A stretch of DNA of 64,000 bases, from NCBI GenBank assembly GCA_963843755.1, contig CAWJLS010000010.1, positions 124,001 to 188,000 of the forward strand, written 5' to 3'. Source of the stretch: CAWJLS01 sp963843755. GTDB lineage: Bacteria; Acidobacteriota; Thermoanaerobaculia; Multivoradales; DATKCC01. Below are positions 61,047-64,000 of the stretch, in pieces. The notes under the pieces are model-generated. The model was not told the origin of the DNA and did not search any database. It saw only the letters and a program-made list of their open reading frames with translations. Numbering within the stretch: position 1 is the stretch's first letter; each line of letters begins with the position of its first letter. Position numbers and translations under genes: made by a program.

Positions 61047-62749
61047 CAGAACTTGATCACCAGCTCGACGCGGGAGCCTGAGATCGTGTCGCCCCCGTCG
61101 CTGTTCCTTCCGCCGGACGCGGCCTGGCGCCAGCCGACGAACCCGTCGACCACCACCACGAACCGGCGGCCGAGCGCCGCCTGGTAGCGCACGGTGGTGG
61201 CGACCGAGTCGTCGACGTCGTCGGCGGTGCCGATCCGGGCGCCGAGCTCGACCAGGAGCTGTTTTCTGGTGTGATCGAAGAAGCGCTGGTAGCCGACCGC
61301 GCCGCCGGCCACGTCGCGGGCGCGGCTCGACAGGGCGGCCCCGTACCGGCCGAGGCCGACGGCGGCGAAGTTGATGCCGGCCCGGCCGAGCGGCCCGCCC
61401 GTGGCCGGCCCGCGCGCCGCCGAGACGAACTCGTCCAGCGCCCAGAAGCCGTTGACGTAGAGGTGGTCTTCGCCGTGGGGGGGCGACCACGCCGTCTCGC
61501 CGAAGAGCAGCAGGCCGTCCGAGGTGTCGGCCGTGTCGTCGACCGCATAGGAGCCGAGGACCCGGAAGCCGGTCGACGCCTTGCCGATGCGCTGGACGAA
61601 GCTGATCCCGCCGGCCAACAGGTCGCCGCCGGTCGCGGTCTCGGGGCCCCCGCCACCGCCCACCACCTTCGACCGCACCCAGGTCAGGTCGGCATCGACC
61701 GTCGACCGGCTCAGGTCGGTGGAGGTCAGCAGGCCGAAGAGCTGGGCGCCGTTGTCGTCCCGGTTGCCGCCAGCGCCGGCGGTGGTGCTCCGGTCGATCT
61801 CCTTCCAGCCCCAAAACAGCGTCGCCCGGAAGTTGGACGTGCCGTGGGGCTGGAGGGTGTTGCGGGTGATCCCGATGCCGTCGATCGAGTCGTTGATCAG
61901 CAGGCCTTCCTGGAACAGCAGCGGCTGGCGCCCGACCGAGAAGCCGATGTCCGTCGGCTCGAAGTCGTCGCGGGAGAGGTTCGGGAAGATCTCGCCGAAG
62001 TCGCCCTCGAAGAACAGGCTGGTGAGCTCGCCGTTGAGCTCCTCGGAAAACTCGTCCTCTTTGACGCCTGGGAGGTCCGAGGCGAGGACGTAGGAGGTGA
62101 AGCGGCCGTCACGGTCCAGGGGCCGGAAGCCGGCGACCACCCGCTCGGTGCCCGAGAGCTGCAGGTTGCCGAACAGGTCGAGCCGGCTGGCCAGCTCGCT
62201 GTAGCGGCCCGTGTCGTTGTCGAAGCTCTGGTAGGCGGTGCGCAGGGTGCCGAAGACGACCAGCGACGGCTCCCACACGGCGCCGGTCGGCAGCTTGAAC
62301 CCCTTCTCCAGGGTGCCCGAGCCGAGGAACCGGTCGCCGAGCTCGATGAGCGGCCGCGGGCGCTCGGGGACGGCGTCCGGCTCGAGGGGGATGCGCTCGT
62401 CGGTCAGGCGGCTGTCGTCCTTGCCCGCCTCACCCTCCCCGGCATCCTTGTCCTCTGGCCGGTCCGCCGCCATCGGCTCCGAGGTTCCCGGTGGCGCCGC
62501 GGTCTCCGGTTGTGCTGCGGTCTCCGGTGGCTCTGCTGCCTCTGGTGGCTCCGCGGCCTCCGGGGACGCCTGGGCATCCGGCGACGCCGCGGTGTCCGGA
62601 GAGCTCGGCAGCGCCGCGGCGACGGGTGAAAGCGCGCCGACCGGTGAAAGCGCGGCGACCGGTAGAAGCGCGCCGGCCGGTTGAAGCGCCGCGGCCGGTG
62701 GTGCCGCGGCCAGCGCGACGAGGAGCAGGAGCGTCGCCGGATGCCTCAC
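61046..62749 (-). CDS. Outer-membrane beta-barrel (porin-like) of the cytochrome operon
   Basis: A 567-residue protein from GTG 62749. The signal peptide is HPATLLLLVALAAAPPAAAL. A low-complexity region of Pro/Glu/Ala repeats follows (PPEAAEPPETAAQPETAAPP). From ~140 the sequence alternates in amphipathic beta strands and ends in ...VELVIKF, a terminal aromatic typical of barrels. Lying between cytochrome genes, it fits the barrel of a porin-cytochrome conduit, which holds cytochromes in the outer membrane. No haem site. Its stop shares one base with the octahaem cytochrome start (TGATG). Confidence 0.82.
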   Translation of the reverse strand: MRHPATLLLLVALAAAPPAAALQPAGALLPVAALSPVGALSPVAAALPSSPDTAASPDAQASPEAAEPPEAAEPPETAAQPETAAPPGTSEPMAADRPEDKDAGEGEAGKDDSRLTDERIPLEPDAVPERPRPLIELGDRFLGSGTLEKGFKLPTGAVWEPSLVVFGTLRTAYQSFDNDTGRYSELASRLDLFGNLQLSGTERVVAGFRPLDRDGRFTSYVLASDLPGVKEDEFSEELNGELTSLFFEGDFGEIFPNLSRDDFEPTDIGFSVGRQPLLFQEGLLINDSIDGIGITRNTLQPHGTSNFRATLFWGWKEIDRSTTAGAGGNRDDNGAQLFGLLTSTDLSRSTVDADLTWVRSKVVGGGGGPETATGGDLLAGGISFVQRIGKASTGFRVLGSYAVDDTADTSDGLLLFGETAWSPPHGEDHLYVNGFWALDEFVSAARGPATGGPLGRAGINFAAVGLGRYGAALSSRARDVAGGAVGYQRFFDHTRKQLLVELGARIGTADDVDDSVATTVRYQAALGRRFVVVVDGFVGWRQAASGGRNSDGGDTISGSRVELVIKF

Positions 62750-64000
62750 CGCGCGCCCCCGTCGCCTCCGTCCCCCCCTTCGCCCCGTCGCCTCCGTCCT
62801 CGGCGGCGGGCCGGTCGACGACCCCCTGCCGCAGAGCCACCTCGCGCCGCCACAGGACCAGATGCCCTTCGACCACCCGCGCGGCCACGTCCCGTACGCT
62901 CATCCCGTAGTCGAAACCGACGCCCTTGATGGCGTCGACCAGGTTGATGGGCACCATCGCCGCCTTGAGCTCGACGGTCGCCGTGTACGGGCCCGCGTCG
63001 CCGTCGAGCGCCGACGCCGGCACCTCGTAGCGGGCCCACCGGTGGCCGAGCGGCTCGATCCCCTCCTTGTGCTTGCGGGCGCTGAGCGGCCGGCCGGTGA
63101 GGACGGTCGACGAGGTCGACGGGCGCAGGAACGGCAGCGGGTCGGGCGAGTAGTTGATCGCCAGCACCTGCTCCCGCTCGCCGCCGCGCACCATGCGGGT
63201 GACGAACTTCGATTGCAGGCTGAAGAGCTGCTTGTCGAGCGGCAGGTCGCCGTTGTGGACGTAGAGCGAGTGGATGTCGCGGACGTCGCCGTTGGGGTCG
63301 AGATCGCCCGACTCGAAGACCGTGTGGCCGGCGGCGTCGGTGACCGTGACGTGGAGCCAGACCAGGCGCTCGGCGTCGAACCCGGTCGGCACGCCGTGCC
63401 CTTCGGTGGCGTTCTCGACCGCCACCCGGAACGCGATGCCGCCCTTCCGGCCCTTGCCCGATCCGTCGCGCTCCACCTCCAGGTCCCCGAGCCGGTAGCC
63501 GTTGCGCAGCAGCTCCTTGCGCTTCCGCTGCGCCTCGGCCAGGAGCTCCTTGTTCGCCTCGATGGCGTCCCGCCCGTCGTAGCGGTCGTCGGCGGTGCGC
63601 CAGCGGTCGGGGAACGTGGCGCCCGCCGGCACCGCGGTCTCGAACGCGTCGGTACCCCAGCCGGCCCGGTCGTCGAAGGCCAACCACTGGCGGATCGTCG
63701 CCAGCTCGGAGGCCCCGGTGTTGTGGGGGAAGATCCCCGGGTGGACCAGCGAGTAGTCGGGGCCGATGAACATGTGATCGGTGCGCTTGCGCGGGCGGGT
63801 CGGCACGCCGCCGACGATCGCCGCCGGCCCCTCGGCGTAGCCGGACGGCTTGCCCGGCTCCTTGCCCATGTGGCAGTCCTGGCAGGAGATCTTGTCCGCC
63901 GCCGCGGGCGAGGTCTTGAACTCGCTGAACGCCTCCTCGAGCCGGAAGCCGTTGACCAGGTTGACGTCGTGGCAGGCGGCGCACAGGGCCGAGGTGGTGA
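62746..64000 (-). CDS. Multihaem cytochrome c, partial (continues beyond window)
   Basis: Runs in from the right edge. The visible part has CAACH and CQDCH with the segment CHDVNLVNGFRLEEAF between, then ~350 residues of beta-rich sequence (FRVAVENATEGHGVPTGFDAERLVW) resembling C-terminal parts of c554-like cytochromes. The coding frame does not reach the TGA at 62746-62748 that would give the usual 4-base overlap with the barrel. The frame changes after a run of seven C at 62772-62778, so one base may be missing there. Left as read, the protein would overrun the barrel gene to 62430. Confidence 0.8.
   Translation of the reverse strand, partial: HHLGPVRRLPRRQPGQRLPARGGVQRVQDLARGGGQDLLPGLPHGQGAGQAVRLRRGAGGDRRRRADPPAQAHRSHVHRPRLLAGPPGDLPPQHRGLRAGDDPPVVGLRRPGRLGYRRVRDRGAGGRHVPRPLAHRRRPLRRAGRHRGEQGAPGRGAAEAQGAAAQRLPARGPGGGARRIGQGPEGRHRVPGGGRERHRRARRADRVRRRAPGLAPRHGHRRRRPHGLRVGRSRPQRRRPRHPLALRPQRRPAARQAALQPAIEVRHPHGARRRAGAGAGDQLLARPAAVPAPVDLVDRPHRPAAQRPQAQGGDRAARPPVGPLRGAGVGARRRRGPVHGDRRAQGGDGAHQPGRRHQGRRFRLRDERTGRGRAGGRRASGPVAARGGSAAGGRRPARRRGRRRRGEGGDGGDGGAR

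Overview
The window looks like a chromosomal segment of a very GC-rich bacterium, most likely an Acidobacteriota member. The best single clue is a secreted protein of the VWFA-related Acidobacterial type (19837-21654). Long multidomain fusions, dense 4-base stop/start overlaps and a multihaem cytochrome operon fit that guess. No rRNA, tRNA or CRISPR array was seen.

Layout. (1) 69-8273: a two-gene NAD-linked formate dehydrogenase whose catalytic subunit reads an in-frame TGA as selenocysteine, followed by trehalose-6-phosphate phosphatase, a convergent MFS carrier and two small genes of uncertain role. (2) 8329-34403: a leftward central-carbon/storage operon. In order of transcription it is gap, a ROK glucokinase, glgE, a treS-maltokinase fusion, a malQ-glgB fusion, a VWFA protein and a GH57/DUF3536 glycosidase. 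Almost every junction overlaps by 4 bases. The operon is interrupted between its last two genes by an island of about 9 kb (10865-19806) bounded by 36-bp direct repeats. The detached GH57 gene has since accumulated several frameshifts. The island carries PqqD, HprK-like kinase, nucleotidyltransferase, glycosyltransferase, sulfotransferase and polytopic membrane proteins, and no recombinase.

(3) 34404-46500: an accessory zone. It has a Tat-exported protein with a hydrophobic tail, a broken HigBA pair, three intact PIN-type toxin-antitoxin pairs, several gene fragments (FAD oxidase, transposase, ADP-ribosylglycohydrolase), a 284-bp palindromic repeat, and an A/T-richer gene that joins two ACT-like domains to a TIR-like domain.

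(4) 46508-64000: a leftward operon running in from beyond the right edge. It encodes outer-membrane and periplasmic multihaem cytochromes, a beta-barrel, a double cNMP-domain protein with four 4Fe-4S clusters, a membrane cytochrome b, a 10-haem cytochrome, an FHA protein, a flavoprotein-FHA-FHA-2Fe-2S fusion, a receiver-Ser/Thr kinase, a hybrid histidine kinase and a lone receiver. I read it as a trans-envelope electron-transfer conduit with built-in phospho-signalling.

How the parts fit: formate oxidation and the cytochrome operon both move low-potential electrons. The gap-glk-glgE-treS-malQ/glgB block interconverts glucose, trehalose, maltose-1-phosphate and branched alpha-glucan. Best candidates for something undescribed: the repeat-bounded HprK/PqqD/sulfotransferase island, the ACT-ACT-TIR gene, and the FHA/kinase-equipped cytochrome operon.
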